NCBI GenBank assembly: GCA_005788585.1
Contig: SYBY01000095.1
Span: 1-5,816, forward strand
DNA: 5,816 nt
Reading direction: 5' to 3'
From: Actinomycetota bacterium
GTDB taxonomy: Bacteria > Actinomycetota > Thermoleophilia > Solirubrobacterales > Solirubrobacteraceae
In this document: one piece after another, positions 5,658 to 5,816 of the stretch
Numbering within the stretch: position 1 is the first letter of the stretch
How the letters are laid out: each line of letters begins with the position of its first letter
The notes under the pieces: model-generated
Seen by the model: the letters and a program-made list of their open reading frames with translations, nothing else
Databases searched by the model: none
What the model was told of the DNA's origin: nothing
Translations under genes and position numbers: made by a program

Positions 5658-5816
5658 ATGGACGCTTTTCACGAGGGCCAGCGCGTGTTCGTCGAGCAGC
5701 CCGACGGCACGCAGCGGCCGGCGATCTTCGTCGGCGAGGCCGACCAGGCCAGCTGGTTCGGCGGACAGCCGGCCGCGTACGTCGTCTACCCGGACACCAA
5801 GTCGGGCGAGGAGGTC
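5658..5816 (+). CDS. N-terminal part of a small hypothetical protein, beta-rich (3' truncated by window)
   Basis: Fifty-three codons are visible and the frame is still open at the window edge. The start ATG at 5658 follows GAGGA (5646-5650) by seven bases. The sequence alternates strand-like and turn segments: EGQRVFVEQPDGTQ, RPAIFVGEADQASWFGGQ, AAYVVYPDTKSGEEV. This pattern suggests a small beta-barrel of the SH3/Tudor-like kind, where 'EGQRVFV...DG' would be the first hairpin; that is inference from pattern only. I do not recognise the family. A competing ATG at 5650 in another frame gives a Ser/Arg-rich shadow product. The gap to the previous gene is 39 bases, so it may belong to the same operon. 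Confidence 0.62.
   Translation, partial: MDAFHEGQRVFVEQPDGTQRPAIFVGEADQASWFGGQPAAYVVYPDTKSGEEV

Overview
The window is high-GC DNA (roughly 70% by eye) with densely packed, G/C-ending-codon genes, GTG/ATG starts and good GGAGG-type ribosome binding sites. The gene content suggests an actinobacterial genome, most plausibly Thermoleophilia/Solirubrobacterales (Conexibacter-, Solirubrobacter- or Patulibacter-like). The main hints are a DrrAB-type ABC exporter, a secreted Ala/Gly/Val-rich propeller-like protein of a kind common there, and short charged hypothetical genes. This placement is inference from style and families, not a database result.

Layout. 1-330: the 3' end of a gene whose product ends in a winged-helix-like region. 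410-781: a single-domain VOC (glyoxalase/bleomycin-resistance fold) protein with a strong RBS. 891-2722: a two-gene ABC exporter operon, a DrrA-type ATPase followed by a DrrB-type ABC-2 permease, joined by an ATGA stop/start overlap and followed by an 11-bp hairpin. 2810-4294: a secreted, cysteine-free, repeat-containing protein with a candidate promoter placed so that the transcript would begin at the start codon (leaderless). 4297-4761, minus strand: the tRNA wobble-position 2'-O-methyltransferase TrmL, converging on the secreted-protein gene with only 2 nt between stop codons. 4848-5816: a run of four small plus-strand genes (83, 99, 65 and at least 53 residues), none recognised; the first two are overlapped by ATGA and all four have usable ribosome binding sites.

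How the parts fit. The ATPase and permease clearly form one export complex. The VOC gene just upstream points the same way as them, and both families include drug-resistance members, so a small detoxification/export module is possible but not shown. trmL is a housekeeping tRNA-modification gene. The small-gene cluster at the right end is the least explained part: its layout suggests co-expression, but no function can be read from it. No rRNA, tRNA, CRISPR array, insertion sequence, integrase or phage gene was seen. No gap between genes exceeds about 110 bases. I did not find strong evidence for a novel defence or mobile system here.
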